Source of the DNA: Ruegeria haliotis
GTDB taxonomy: Bacteria > Pseudomonadota > Alphaproteobacteria > Rhodobacterales > Rhodobacteraceae
Direction of reading: 5' to 3'
Length of the DNA: 64,000 nt
NCBI RefSeq assembly: GCF_013377785.1
Contig: NZ_JABXWT010000019.1
Coordinates: 1-64,000, forward strand
How positions within the stretch are numbered: position 1 is the stretch's first letter; the number at the start of each line of letters is the position of its first letter. A program made the position numbers and the translations under genes. The notes below the pieces were generated by a model that was given only the letters and a program-made list of their open reading frames with translations, made no database searches and was not told where the DNA came from. Of the stretch, positions 19,058-27,386 are shown piece by piece.

Positions 19058-19507
19058 TTACTTCACCTCGATGCCCATAGAGCGGGCCGAGCCCAGGATG
19101 ATCTGCATTGCGCCTTCGACGTCGTTGGCGTTGAGATCTTTCATTTTGGCTTCGGCGATTTCGCGAACCTGCTTCGAGGTCACGGATGCCACGGTCTCGC
19201 GACCTGGGTTTTCCGCGCCGCGGGGGCGGTTACGCTTGCCAACCGGCTTCAGACCAGCCGCTTTTTTCAGGTAGTAAGACGCGGGCGGCGTCTTGATGTC
19301 CATGGTGAAGGACTTGTCCTGATAATAGGTGATCACGGTCGGGCAAGGAGCGCCCTGCTCCATATCTGCGGTCTTGGCGTTGAACGCCTTGCAGAATTCC
19401 ATGATGTTGATGCCGCGCTGACCCAGCGCCGGACCAACTGGCGGCGACGGGTTCGCCTGACCTGCAGGAACCTGCAGTTTCATTGTACCAGCAAGCTTCT
19501 TGGCCAT
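19058..19507 (-). CDS. rplK: 50S ribosomal protein L11
   Basis: 149 residues. The N-terminal domain has the proline-rich PVGPALGQRGINIMEFCKAFN segment, and the C-terminal RNA-binding domain ends with LNANDVEGAMQIILGSARSMGIEV. L11 forms the GTPase-associated centre and is needed for RelA activation. It is the first gene of the rplK-rplA pair, with a likely promoter about 120 bases upstream. Confidence 0.97.
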   Translation of the reverse strand: MAKKLAGTMKLQVPAGQANPSPPVGPALGQRGINIMEFCKAFNAKTADMEQGAPCPTVITYYQDKSFTMDIKTPPASYYLKKAAGLKPVGKRNRPRGAENPGRETVASVTSKQVREIAEAKMKDLNANDVEGAMQIILGSARSMGIEVK

Positions 19508-19626
19508 TTGGTTTTCCTTTCAACTAAGGTGAAACGCGTCTCACCCAGATTATGTTGCGTGGTCCGACCCGGGATCGCGATCCCTGCAACCTCCCACGAG
19601 AGAATCTCGCCCGAAGACGATAGGGG

Positions 19627-19655
19627 CCACTACATAGAAATGGAGGGGTTGGCAA
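19627..19655 (-). promoter_or_regulatory. Weak candidate promoter of rplK-rplA
   Basis: On the minus strand TTGCCA (19650-19655) is 17 bases from TAGTGG (19627-19632). The -35 is good and the -10 is poor. It lies in the right place, 120 bases before rplK and between two divergent genes. Confidence 0.3.
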
Positions 19656-19778
19656 GTGGCTGACCCAAAAATCCGAAACGACCGCTTAGTGCCCAAAGTG
19701 CTTGTCCAAATCAAAATGCAAAGGCTAGGGTTGGTAAATGACAGCTTGATTTTGGGATTGTTGGTTTGGACAAGCGAA

Positions 19779-20600
19779 ATGAATTTTGAGGGCAAGGTAG
19801 CCGTCATCACTGGTGCGGGAAGTGGCATTGGTAAAGGCATTGCTCGTGTGTGCTCAGAGGCGGGAATGAAACTGGTCTTAGCTGGCTACAATTCCGAACC
19901 GCTCCAAGCGTTGTCTGGGGAGTTGACCAACACCGAAACGCTGTGTGTGCCAACAGACGTTTCTCAATTGGACCAGGTTGAGGCTCTTGCGACATCCACG
20001 TCGGAAAGGTTCGGCCAGGTTGATTTCCTGTTCAACAACGCTGGCGTTGGCCCAACGGGTCGGACACAAGACACTTCGATGGAGGATTGGCGCTGGACGT
20101 TGTCGGTCAATCTCTGGGGGCCGATCAACGGCGTGCAGGTTTTCTTACCGCTCATGGAGCGGCAAGGGTTTGGCCACATAAATAGTACTGCATCCGAATC
20201 CGGGCTGTACGGGACCAGCCATCTTGCGGCCTATAATGTTTCAAAGTTTGGTGTTGTAGGGTTGATGCAAAGCCTCGAGCGGGATCTGCGGTCTGCAAAC
20301 TCCCCGCTGTCAGCTTCGGTGTTTTGCCCAAGTGCCATAAAATCGAGAATACTGGATAGCATGCGTAACAGAACACCTGAATCTGTTGCGAAACATCAGG
20401 AGACAGAAGAGGCGCGCCAATTCACTGCAATGATCAAGCCAATCATCGAAAATGGAATGGACCCCAAAGAGGCTGGTCGTATCGTCCTAAAGTCAATTGC
20501 CGATGGCAAGTTCTGGATTTTTTCGCACCCTCATGTTCCTGATACAGCCATGGCACAAGCCGTCGCAATGGTAACAGACCAGACCCTGACGAACCTTTGA
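19779..20600 (+). CDS. Short-chain dehydrogenase/reductase
   Basis: 273 residues. The frame is open from 19656, but the Rossmann fold begins at MNFEGKVAVITG, so that ATG is chosen. Motifs are TGAGSGIG (cofactor), NNAG, the catalytic Ser region NSTASESG and YNVSK (Tyr and Lys). It is an NAD(P)-dependent oxidoreductase of the classical SDR type; the substrate is unknown. It stands alone on the plus strand between nusG and rplK. No strong ribosome-binding site is visible. Confidence 0.85.
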   Translation: MNFEGKVAVITGAGSGIGKGIARVCSEAGMKLVLAGYNSEPLQALSGELTNTETLCVPTDVSQLDQVEALATSTSERFGQVDFLFNNAGVGPTGRTQDTSMEDWRWTLSVNLWGPINGVQVFLPLMERQGFGHINSTASESGLYGTSHLAAYNVSKFGVVGLMQSLERDLRSANSPLSASVFCPSAIKSRILDSMRNRTPESVAKHQETEEARQFTAMIKPIIENGMDPKEAGRIVLKSIADGKFWIFSHPHVPDTAMAQAVAMVTDQTLTNL

Positions 20601-20668
20601 TAGTTGTGCTAATTTCTTTGGATTGATCAATAGAATGGGAATGGCAAAAAAATCGGCTAAGCAGACAT

Positions 20669-20703
20669 AAAAAAACGCTACGTTGCATGTAGCAACGCGG
20701 CGC
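20669..20703 (-). terminator. Rho-independent terminator of nusG
   Basis: On the minus strand CGTTGC pairs with GCAACG around TACAT. Outer CGC/GCG pairs extend the stem, and a seven-T run follows. It lies 22 bases after the nusG stop and separates secE-nusG from rplK. Confidence 0.85.
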
Positions 20704-20725
20704 TTCAAAATTCGCTAAAAGCCTT

Positions 20726-21259
20726 TTAGCTCTGCTTCGTGACCTGCATGAAGTCCAGTTCGACCGGGGTTTCCCGACCGAAGATCGAGACCGACACTTT
20801 CAGTTTCTGGTTGTCGTCATCGACACCCTCGACCATGCCATCGAAATCTTCGAACGGACCGTCGTTGACCTTGACCTTCTCGCCCACTTCGAAGGAAATC
20901 ATCAGCTTGGGCGCGTCTTCGCCTTCCTGAACGCGGTTGAGGATCTGGTTGACCTCGGCATCGCGCATCGGCATCGGACGGCCCTGTGGGCCCAAAAATC
21001 CGGTGACCCGGTTGATCGAGTTGATCAGGTGGTAACCGTGATCCGACATTTCCATATGCACCAGTACGTAACCGGGCATAAAGCGGCGTTCGGTCGTGAC
21101 TTTCTTGCCCCGGCGCACTTCGATCACCTCTTCGGTGGGCACCAGAACCTCGTCGATATCGTCTTCAAGGCTCTGTTCAGCCACCGACGTGCGGATCTGC
21201 TCTGCGATCTTCTTTTCGAAATTCGAAAGAACGCTGACCGAGTACCACCGTTTCGCCAT
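20726..21259 (-). CDS. nusG: Transcription termination/antitermination factor NusG
   Basis: 177 residues from MAKRWYSV; upstream in-frame codons (to 21310) are not part of the family. An N-terminal NGN domain (residues 1-110, with MPGYVLVHMEMSD) is followed by a KOW domain from about 123 (GEKVKVNDGPFEDFDGMVEG). NusG binds RNA polymerase and links it to Rho or the ribosome. It lies 224 bases after secE. Here a terminator and an SDR gene separate it from rplK. Confidence 0.97.
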   Translation of the reverse strand: MAKRWYSVSVLSNFEKKIAEQIRTSVAEQSLEDDIDEVLVPTEEVIEVRRGKKVTTERRFMPGYVLVHMEMSDHGYHLINSINRVTGFLGPQGRPMPMRDAEVNQILNRVQEGEDAPKLMISFEVGEKVKVNDGPFEDFDGMVEGVDDDNQKLKVSVSIFGRETPVELDFMQVTKQS

Positions 21260-21483
21260 GAACCTGTCGTCCTTGTTTGCCTTTGGCGCATCCCGATTTC
21301 CCGGGCGCATCCTGAATTAAAATCCTGTCGCGGCCCCGCCGCGGCGTCCGGAATAAAAAGCGGCGCACAGCCCGAATCGCCGCACGCCTATCCCGAAAGG
21401 TACCGTGTCACCTACTCTGACATTGCGCGCTGTGCAAGAGGCCAGTGGCAGTTTCAGCAGCGATTCCGCCCCGAATCTCAGCG

Positions 21484-21681
21484 TTAACCGAAGGAAGTCA
21501 GAATCATTTGCAGGCCGCTGCGAATGCCAAGATCAACCAGCGCAAAAAACACGGCGGTCAACGCAGCCATGATGAACACCATGACCGTGGTCAACAGCAC
21601 CTCGCGCCGGGTCGGCCAGACGACCTTTGCAACTTCGGCACGGACTTGCTGAATGAACTGGATCGGGTTGGTCGTGGCCAT
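21484..21681 (-). CDS. secE: Preprotein translocase subunit SecE
   Basis: 65 residues, the short single-span form typical of alphaproteobacteria: FIQQVRAEVAKVVWPTRREV amphipathic helix followed by one membrane helix (about 27-57). It is the clamp subunit of the SecYEG channel. It is the first gene of secE-nusG; no tRNA-Trp is found upstream. A plausible promoter lies 33-61 bases before the start. Confidence 0.95.
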   Translation of the reverse strand: MATTNPIQFIQQVRAEVAKVVWPTRREVLLTTVMVFIMAALTAVFFALVDLGIRSGLQMILTSFG

Positions 21682-21713
21682 TTGGCGTTATCTCTCTGCT
21701 AGCGGATGGGCCG

Positions 21714-21742
21714 GACATAGCCGGGCATTGCGGTAATTTCAA
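21714..21742 (-). promoter_or_regulatory. Candidate promoter of secE-nusG
   Basis: On the minus strand TTGAAA (21737-21742) is 17 bases from TATGTC (21714-21719). It lies in the 101-base gap between ccoS and secE, which has no clear terminator, so some read-through from ccoS is possible. Confidence 0.45.
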
Positions 21743-21782
21743 GGGCAGTTGGATCAACTCTGCTTTTCAGGTTTCGCGCCGA

Positions 21783-21941
21783 TCACGGCTTCGGATGATC
21801 ATCCCATTCATCGCTGAGGATGCGGCGCGCATCCCCCTCGGGGTCCTCATACTGGTTCGAGCGGACAGTGTAGATGAATGCGACCAGACCAACGCCGCCC
21901 AGAAACAGGGAAATCGGGATCAAATAGGCGAGTACTTCCAT
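21783..21941 (-). CDS. ccoS: Cbb3 oxidase maturation protein CcoS
   Basis: 52 residues from MEVLAYLIPISLFLGG; the longer open frame to 22124 is antisense-like noise from ccoI. One membrane helix (about 5-25) is followed by the family signature YEDPEGDARRIL. CcoS is needed for cofactor insertion into cbb3 oxidase. It lies 5 bases after ccoI and is the last gene of ccoGHIS. Confidence 0.93.
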   Translation of the reverse strand: MEVLAYLIPISLFLGGVGLVAFIYTVRSNQYEDPEGDARRILSDEWDDHPKP

Positions 21942-21946
21942 TCGAG

Positions 21947-24124
21947 TCACCTCAGCCGCAATGCGTTCAGGGATACGGTAATCGACGAGGTCGACATCGC
22001 CAAGGCCGCAATCAGCGGCGTCGCCAACCCTATCACTGCAAGCGGCACCGCGACGACATTGTAGATGGTCGCGATCCGGAAGTTCTCGCGAATCCGTTTG
22101 GTGGCTTTCACCGCTGTCTCGCATGCGTCCGCAATGGGTGACAGATCATTACCCAGCAGAACGATGTCCGATGCAACACGTGCTGCATCCAAAGCAGATG
22201 CCGGCGAGATCGATACATGCGCCGCTGCCAAGGCTGCGGTATCATTCAGACCGTCCCCCACCATCAAAACACGATGGCCCTGATCGCTCAGATCCTGAAT
22301 TCGATGCGCCTTGTCTTGTGGCAATGCCTCGGCCACCCAGCTTTCGATCCCAAGCACATTGGCCAGCGCCCGGACAGCACCCGACGTATCCCCTGAGATG
22401 AGAATGACATCCTTACCAGACCTGCGAAGTGCACTCACTGCCTCAGTTGCGCCTGCCCGCAAAGCGTCCGTGAACTGAAAGACCACCGGCAAGCTGGCTC
22501 CGATTGCCAACCACGCAGCGGTCTCGACACCCTGCTCGGCCCCTACCCATGCCGCACGCCCCAAACGCACGCGCTGTCCTCGGAATTCTCCTTCGGTACC
22601 GTATCCGGGAACTTCAACAATACGCTGTACATTGGCCGGTTTGATTCCTGCGGCGCAGGCGGCCTTGACCAACGCCACTGAAAGCGGATGCGCCGATGCC
22701 TCGGCCAACGCCAGGGCGACCTCAAGATCCGTGCGGGTGTGGTCGCCCAGGTTGGTCAGTTCCGGTGTCCCCGAGGTGAGCGTGCCTGTCTTGTCAAACA
22801 CAACCGTATCCACTTCGGCCAGGCGTTCGAGCGCTGTGGCGTGCTTGATCAGCATCCCTTTGCGGAACAACCGGCCCGACGCCGCCGTTGTAACGGCAGG
22901 CACAGCCAGCCCCAACGCGCAGGGGCACGTAATGATCAAAACCGCCGCCGCAATGTTCAGCGCAGTTCTCAGATCACCCGAATAGATGTACCACCCCAAG
23001 AAGCTGAGCGCCGACAGGATGTGAACTCCCGGTGCATAAAGCTTGGCTGCCTTGTCGGCCAGCGACGTATACCGGGACCGACCCGATTCAGCGATGGCCA
23101 CCAAATCGGCCATGCGATGCAACGAGGTGTCCTCGCCCACGGCCGTCGCCTGAATGGTCAGGGGGCCGGTCAGATTGACCTCGCCGGCACTGACTGTTTG
23201 TCCGGGTTCGGCAAAGACAGGCAGTGTCTCACCGGTCAGCAACGAGCGGTCCAGCTCTGACTGCCCCGAGACGATTTGACCATCCACCGGCATGCGGCCT
23301 CCTGGCCGAACGAGGATCAGTTCCCCCACGTTCAGAGTGCTGACGGCAACCTCCTCCTCTGTGCCATCGATCAGCCGGATTGCGCGCGGGACTTCCAGTG
23401 CGGTCAATTCCTCGGCAGCTGACCGCGCCGCCGCACGGGTCCGGTAATCCAGATACCGCCCGGCGAGCAGGAAGAATGTCAGCGTCAGGGCTGCATCAAA
23501 ATAAGCATGCTCACCACTCAGCGCTGTTTCCCACAGGGATGTCATCAGCGCCAGCAGGATCGCCAGCACAATCGGCACATCCATGTTCAACCGCCCCACC
23601 CGCAGCGCACTCCAGGCGTTGGCAAAGAAAGGCCGTCCGGAGAATGCGATTGCAGGCAGTGCGATCGCTGCGGAAATCCAGTGAAACATGTCCCGTGTCG
23701 CATCGGTCGCGCCGGACCAGACGGACACGGACAGTAGCATCACGTTCATCGACGCAAACCCGGCAACTGCCAGCCGCATCAGCAGATCACGCCCGGCTTT
23801 GTCGGTCTGAGTTGCGGATAGGGCGCCGGGGTCCAACTCGTGCGCTTCGAAACCCGCACGTTCCAGAACCGGTATTAGATCTGTTGCGCGCGTCTCGGGC
23901 GCGGCTTTGATCATGGCCCGTTTCAGGGTCAGGTTAACCCGGGCGTCTTCGACGCCGGGATGGGCGTTCAACTCACGCTCGACCGTTGCGATACAGGCCG
24001 AGCAATGGATGCCCGGCAAGGACAAGGCGATCTGCACGTCTTCCGGGATGGGCCGGGCGGGCTCTGACGGGGTCGCTATGCAACCCGGACAAGCCGCCGT
24101 GCCGGACGAGAGGTGCGCGGTCAT
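21947..24124 (-). CDS. ccoI: Copper-translocating P1B-type ATPase CcoI
   Basis: 725 residues. An N-terminal cysteine-rich segment (CPGC) is followed by a heavy-metal domain with HCSAC near residue 41, then paired membrane helices, the actuator TGE (LLTGETLP), the CPC metal motif (ITCPCALG), phosphorylation site DKTGT, and MVGDGLNDTAAL. It moves copper across the inner membrane for assembly of the CcoN CuB centre. It sits in ccoGHIS, 4 bases after ccoH. Confidence 0.95.
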   Translation of the reverse strand: MTAHLSSGTAACPGCIATPSEPARPIPEDVQIALSLPGIHCSACIATVERELNAHPGVEDARVNLTLKRAMIKAAPETRATDLIPVLERAGFEAHELDPGALSATQTDKAGRDLLMRLAVAGFASMNVMLLSVSVWSGATDATRDMFHWISAAIALPAIAFSGRPFFANAWSALRVGRLNMDVPIVLAILLALMTSLWETALSGEHAYFDAALTLTFFLLAGRYLDYRTRAAARSAAEELTALEVPRAIRLIDGTEEEVAVSTLNVGELILVRPGGRMPVDGQIVSGQSELDRSLLTGETLPVFAEPGQTVSAGEVNLTGPLTIQATAVGEDTSLHRMADLVAIAESGRSRYTSLADKAAKLYAPGVHILSALSFLGWYIYSGDLRTALNIAAAVLIITCPCALGLAVPAVTTAASGRLFRKGMLIKHATALERLAEVDTVVFDKTGTLTSGTPELTNLGDHTRTDLEVALALAEASAHPLSVALVKAACAAGIKPANVQRIVEVPGYGTEGEFRGQRVRLGRAAWVGAEQGVETAAWLAIGASLPVVFQFTDALRAGATEAVSALRRSGKDVILISGDTSGAVRALANVLGIESWVAEALPQDKAHRIQDLSDQGHRVLMVGDGLNDTAALAAAHVSISPASALDAARVASDIVLLGNDLSPIADACETAVKATKRIRENFRIATIYNVVAVPLAVIGLATPLIAALAMSTSSITVSLNALRLR

Positions 24125-24128
24125 CGCC

Positions 24129-24587
24129 CTACCCTTTCACATATAGCGGAACACGCTGCGAGAACTCGGCTCCCTCGCTGTCATGCGCCACCAATCGGAT
24201 GTTCCAGTTTCCCTCGCCCAACGTCGCCGGGGTCGCATAGGCCGTACCATCAAACGTGAAATCCGGCGAGAAATCATCCCGCACGTGGGTCGCACGTCCA
24301 ACAACGGCTTGCAATTCGGCCACCTGAACCGGAGACCCGTCTTCGTCGGTGATATAGAGAATCAAAAGCCCACCAGTAGTTTCGGCCCGAACCTCCCACC
24401 CCAGCGCCCGTTGTTCCTGCAGACGATCGTTGAATTCCTGACTAGCCACGTAGGAATTTTTAACCTCAAGCCCCGGAAAGGTTTTAACAGCGCTGTAGGC
24501 AAGCAGAAGGTTCACCGCGATAATCACGCTAAAGGCACCGACGAACACCGCCAAAGCATGCTTGCCTGTAAATTTACGTTCAGCCAT
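24129..24587 (-). CDS. ccoH: FixH/CcoH cbb3 oxidase assembly protein
   Basis: 152 residues with one N-terminal membrane helix (about 11-32) and a periplasmic FixH domain (YVASQEFNDRLQEQRALGW..., then WNIRLVAHDSEGAEFSQRV). CcoH stabilises assembling cbb3 oxidase. It starts 2 bases after ccoG and precedes ccoI. Confidence 0.93.
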   Translation of the reverse strand: MAERKFTGKHALAVFVGAFSVIIAVNLLLAYSAVKTFPGLEVKNSYVASQEFNDRLQEQRALGWEVRAETTGGLLILYITDEDGSPVQVAELQAVVGRATHVRDDFSPDFTFDGTAYATPATLGEGNWNIRLVAHDSEGAEFSQRVPLYVKG

Positions 24588-24589
24588 GA

Positions 24590-26017
24590 TCAGTTGTCTC
24601 GTCCATTAAACGTGGTGTCTTTGTGCGCGCGCTCACCGCTGCTCAGATCCTCGACCCAGATCCGGACAGGCGTCGTGTCAGCCCCGGCAGGTCCGGTGTT
24701 CTTTGACGCGATGATATACACGCGGGTCAATTGTGCCGTATCTGCGGTGACATTCACAGTATCGATGGACGTCCCCTCGATCTCCAGCTGCATGGAGGGA
24801 TCGCCGGTCAGAGACAGCTTGTACAGCCGATCTTCACCGTTTTTGTTGCGGAGCCGCACGTCATAGGTGTTGCGGATCGTGCCATCGGACAGGGTCACAT
24901 AAGTCGGGTTGCGCACCGGTGCGACAGTCAGGTCGATGTCAGAACGGATGAACAACGCAAACAGCAGCGCAAACCCAACCAGCGACCAAAGCGTCGTGTA
25001 CATGATCGTACGTGGGCGCAGGATATGCTTCCACACATTTTTCGGCGGTTGACCGGCTCGTTCGTGCGTCTCATCACTTAGGGCCATATAGTCGATCAGG
25101 CCACGTGGCTTACCAATCTTGGCCATCATGTCATCGCAGGCATCGATACACAGGGCGCATGTGATACACTCGAGCTGCTGCCCGTCCCGAATGTCGATGC
25201 CGACCGGACAGACATTGACGCAGGCCATGCAGTCAATGCAATCGCCCAACTCGGAATCCGCAGTCCGCTTGCCTTTGCCACGCGGCTCGCCCCGCCATTC
25301 ACGATAGCCGACGACCAGCGTATCCTCGTCCATCATCGCGGCCTGAATACGTGGCCAGGGGCAGGCGTAGATACAAATCTGTTCGCGGGCAAAACCGCCA
25401 AAGAAAAAAGTCGTACCTGTCAGAATCAACATGGTGGTGTACGCGGCCGGATGCGCGTTGCCCGTCACCAAATCGCGGACCAGTGTCGGCGCATCTGCGA
25501 AATAGAACACCCAGGCGCCACCGGTTGCCAAGCCAATCAGCAACCAAGTTACCCATTTCGTGACCCGAAGGCGGGCCTTGCGGAAATCCAACTTTTCTTG
25601 CCGGTGCAAACGCAGCCGGGCGTTCCTGTCACCTTCAATCCAACGTTCAACCAGAATGAAGAGGTCGGTCCAAACAGTTTGCGGGCAGGCATAGCCGCAC
25701 CACACACGGCCCAGAGCTGAGGTGAACAGGAACAATCCCAGACCAGCCATAATCAGCAGACCAGCTACGAAATAGAATTCGTGCGGCCAGATCTCGATCC
25801 AGAAGAAATAGAAACGCCGGTTTGCCAGATCCAGCAAAACCGCCTGATCCGGCAGGCTGGGCCCTCGATCCCATCTGAACCATGGCGTCACGTAGTAGAT
25901 CCCCAGTGTGACCACCAGAATGATCCATTTCAGATTACGAAACGGTCCGGACACGCGCCTTGGAAATATGGGCTCTCTCGGGGCGTATAGGCTGGGGGCG
26001 GGGTCGGAATCGCTCAC
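24590..26017 (-). CDS. ccoG: CcoG, membrane ferredoxin-like cupric reductase
   Basis: 475 residues. Several membrane helices in the first 220 residues hold the VWCGYACPQTVW segment. A 2x[4Fe-4S] domain follows near residues 265-300: CIDCMACVNVCP and CITCALCIDAC. The C-terminal third is a periplasmic Ig-like FixG domain. Family members supply reduced copper for cbb3 assembly. It is the first gene of ccoGHIS and has its own FnrL box 62 bases upstream. Confidence 0.95.
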   Translation of the reverse strand: MSDSDPAPSLYAPREPIFPRRVSGPFRNLKWIILVVTLGIYYVTPWFRWDRGPSLPDQAVLLDLANRRFYFFWIEIWPHEFYFVAGLLIMAGLGLFLFTSALGRVWCGYACPQTVWTDLFILVERWIEGDRNARLRLHRQEKLDFRKARLRVTKWVTWLLIGLATGGAWVFYFADAPTLVRDLVTGNAHPAAYTTMLILTGTTFFFGGFAREQICIYACPWPRIQAAMMDEDTLVVGYREWRGEPRGKGKRTADSELGDCIDCMACVNVCPVGIDIRDGQQLECITCALCIDACDDMMAKIGKPRGLIDYMALSDETHERAGQPPKNVWKHILRPRTIMYTTLWSLVGFALLFALFIRSDIDLTVAPVRNPTYVTLSDGTIRNTYDVRLRNKNGEDRLYKLSLTGDPSMQLEIEGTSIDTVNVTADTAQLTRVYIIASKNTGPAGADTTPVRIWVEDLSSGERAHKDTTFNGRDN

Positions 26018-26079
26018 TGGCTGGCTCCAAAAATGGGTCTTATGAAAGCGTGTTCTTCCAGATCACGTGCGGGCAAACT

Positions 26080-26093
26080 TTGACATGTGTCAA
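26080..26093. promoter_or_regulatory. FnrL/FNR box upstream of ccoG
   Basis: TTGAC-ATGT-GTCAA, a perfect 5+4+5 palindrome matching the FNR/FnrL pattern TTGAY-N4-RTCAA. It is centred about 70 bases before the ccoG start and just after the end of the lysR gene. It should activate ccoGHIS at low oxygen. Confidence 0.8.
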
Positions 26094-26124
26094 ATGCGTA
26101 TCGGGCAGACACCTTTTGTCACAT

Positions 26125-26994
26125 CTAGCACATTTGCATCTTAAGCCACCGAACAAGCGTTTTTACCGCTGGTCGAAGCGGTGATTGGCTTGTCACAATG
26201 TGATATCCACCCGCACCGGGTTCAGTATAGAGCTCAACGACACGCCCTTCATGTATATCCTGTTCGACAAAATGCCGCACTGTCACAGTAACGCCCTGCC
26301 CCGCCCTCAGACCATCCAGTACGAGATTACCCGGTAAGGCGATCCGGCCAGCTTTGGGGTCAAGTTCTGCGCCTTGCCTGGTCAGCCACGTCGTGGCCTC
26401 GGTGGTGCCGATTTCCTCAAGCCAAGGGAGATGAGCCAGTTCGTCAGGAGACCAGTCGGTTTTTCCGCCTAACAGTTCCGGCGCGGCAACGATAACGATC
26501 GGAGAGCGCAACAGCATTTGCGCTTCGACACCGCGCCATCCGCCATTACCATAGCGAATGGCAATATCCACACCTCCGGGATGCAGGTCTACCACGTCAG
26601 GCGAGGGGTCAAGAATCAGGTTTATATCCGGATGTTCGGCACGAAAGGTCGGCAGCCGAGGCATCAGCCAGGACGCTGCAAAAGATGGCGTTAGCGAGAT
26701 ATGGACGGGGCGGTCCGTACCGGAACGCGCCAAATCCTCGACAGCAGCTCCAATTGCGCCGAACCCCAATTGCAGAGCCTGCCCAAGATGTTCGCCTTCC
26801 GCCGTCAGAGTCAGGGATTTGCCACTTCGATCCAACAGGGCAACGCCCAAATGTCCCTCAAGCGCCCGCAACTGCTGACTGATCGCGGCATGGCTAACAT
26901 TCAATGCCTGCCCAGCCTGAACAACATTTTTCTTTTCCACAAAGGCGGCAAAAGCCCTCAGAGAGGCCAACGGGGGTAGCTTCATCCAATCCAT
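26125..26994 (-). CDS. LysR-family transcriptional regulator (GcvA-like)
   Basis: 289 residues. A winged helix-turn-helix in residues 8-65 (LRAFAAFVEKKNVVQAGQAL then VSHAAISQQLRALE) is followed by a LysR substrate-binding domain from about 95 (VHISLTPSFAASWLMPRLP), most like the GcvA group. The effector is unknown. A second ATG three codons in (26985) is also possible. It lies between ccoP and ccoG, on the same strand but not part of either unit. It is divergent from a 52-codon ORF, with a perfect palindrome overlapping its start codon, so autoregulation is likely. Confidence 0.9.
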   Translation of the reverse strand: MDWMKLPPLASLRAFAAFVEKKNVVQAGQALNVSHAAISQQLRALEGHLGVALLDRSGKSLTLTAEGEHLGQALQLGFGAIGAAVEDLARSGTDRPVHISLTPSFAASWLMPRLPTFRAEHPDINLILDPSPDVVDLHPGGVDIAIRYGNGGWRGVEAQMLLRSPIVIVAAPELLGGKTDWSPDELAHLPWLEEIGTTEATTWLTRQGAELDPKAGRIALPGNLVLDGLRAGQGVTVTVRHFVEQDIHEGRVVELYTEPGAGGYHIVTSQSPLRPAVKTLVRWLKMQMC

Positions 26995-27015
26995 ATGTAA
27001 TTCCGGGTTACATAT
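26993..27015. promoter_or_regulatory. LysR operator palindrome (T-N11-A)
   Basis: ATATGTAA-TTCCGGG-TTACATAT is a perfect 8+7+8 inverted repeat. It contains a LysR-type T-N11-A core (TAATTCCGGGTTA). It overlaps the lysR start codon and lies 80 bases before the divergent small ORF. The match is seen directly; binding is inferred. Confidence 0.65.
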
Positions 27016-27094
27016 TAGAAGGATAATAGAGTCGCATTTGGCCCGTCAACGATCAATCCTGAGTGCAGCCGACACATCAAGCAGGAGAAAGATC

Positions 27095-27253
27095 ATGCTT
27101 ACAATTCTTGCAAATTCGTTCATGACTGCCACCCGAATTGATGCGCTCCATACCCGTGACGCGTCCGAACCGGAGGACTCTCGGAAACGCTGGTTTCATT
27201 CGCGTCATTGGCGGATGCAAAGCAAGCGCAGGATGGATCAGCGTAACCGCTAA
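27095..27253 (+). CDS. Small basic protein of unknown function, 52 aa
   Basis: 52 residues from an ATG with a strong AGGAG ribosome-binding site 8 bases upstream. The first ten residues are hydrophobic (MLTILANSF). The rest is highly charged, with many Arg and His (RKRWFHSRHWRMQSKRR). I do not recognise the family. It is divergent from lysR with the LysR palindrome between them, a layout typical of a regulator and its target. The frame may be real or a leader peptide. Confidence 0.5.
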   Translation: MLTILANSFMTATRIDALHTRDASEPEDSRKRWFHSRHWRMQSKRRMDQRNR

Positions 27254-27297
27254 GATGTAGACGGTAGCAAGCTCTGGTTCTATTCTTGGAAAATAGA

Positions 27298-27374
27298 CAC
27301 CGGCTGTTCAGGAAACGCGCGAACAGATGGAACAGCCGGTGCCGCAACCTCTGGGCGGCAAGCCGCCCAGAGGT
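27298..27374 (-). terminator. Two hairpins after ccoP
   Basis: A perfect 13-bp stem (ACCTCTGGGCGGC/GCCGCCCAGAGGT, 27347-27374) starts 13 bases after the ccoP stop. A second 12-bp stem (CACCGGCTGTTC/GAACAGCCGGTG, arms 27298-27309 and 27330-27341) follows. The second is trailed by TATTTTCC on the minus strand. They probably end or protect the ccoNOQP mRNA. Confidence 0.55.
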
Positions 27375-27386
27375 ATTCTTCAAACC

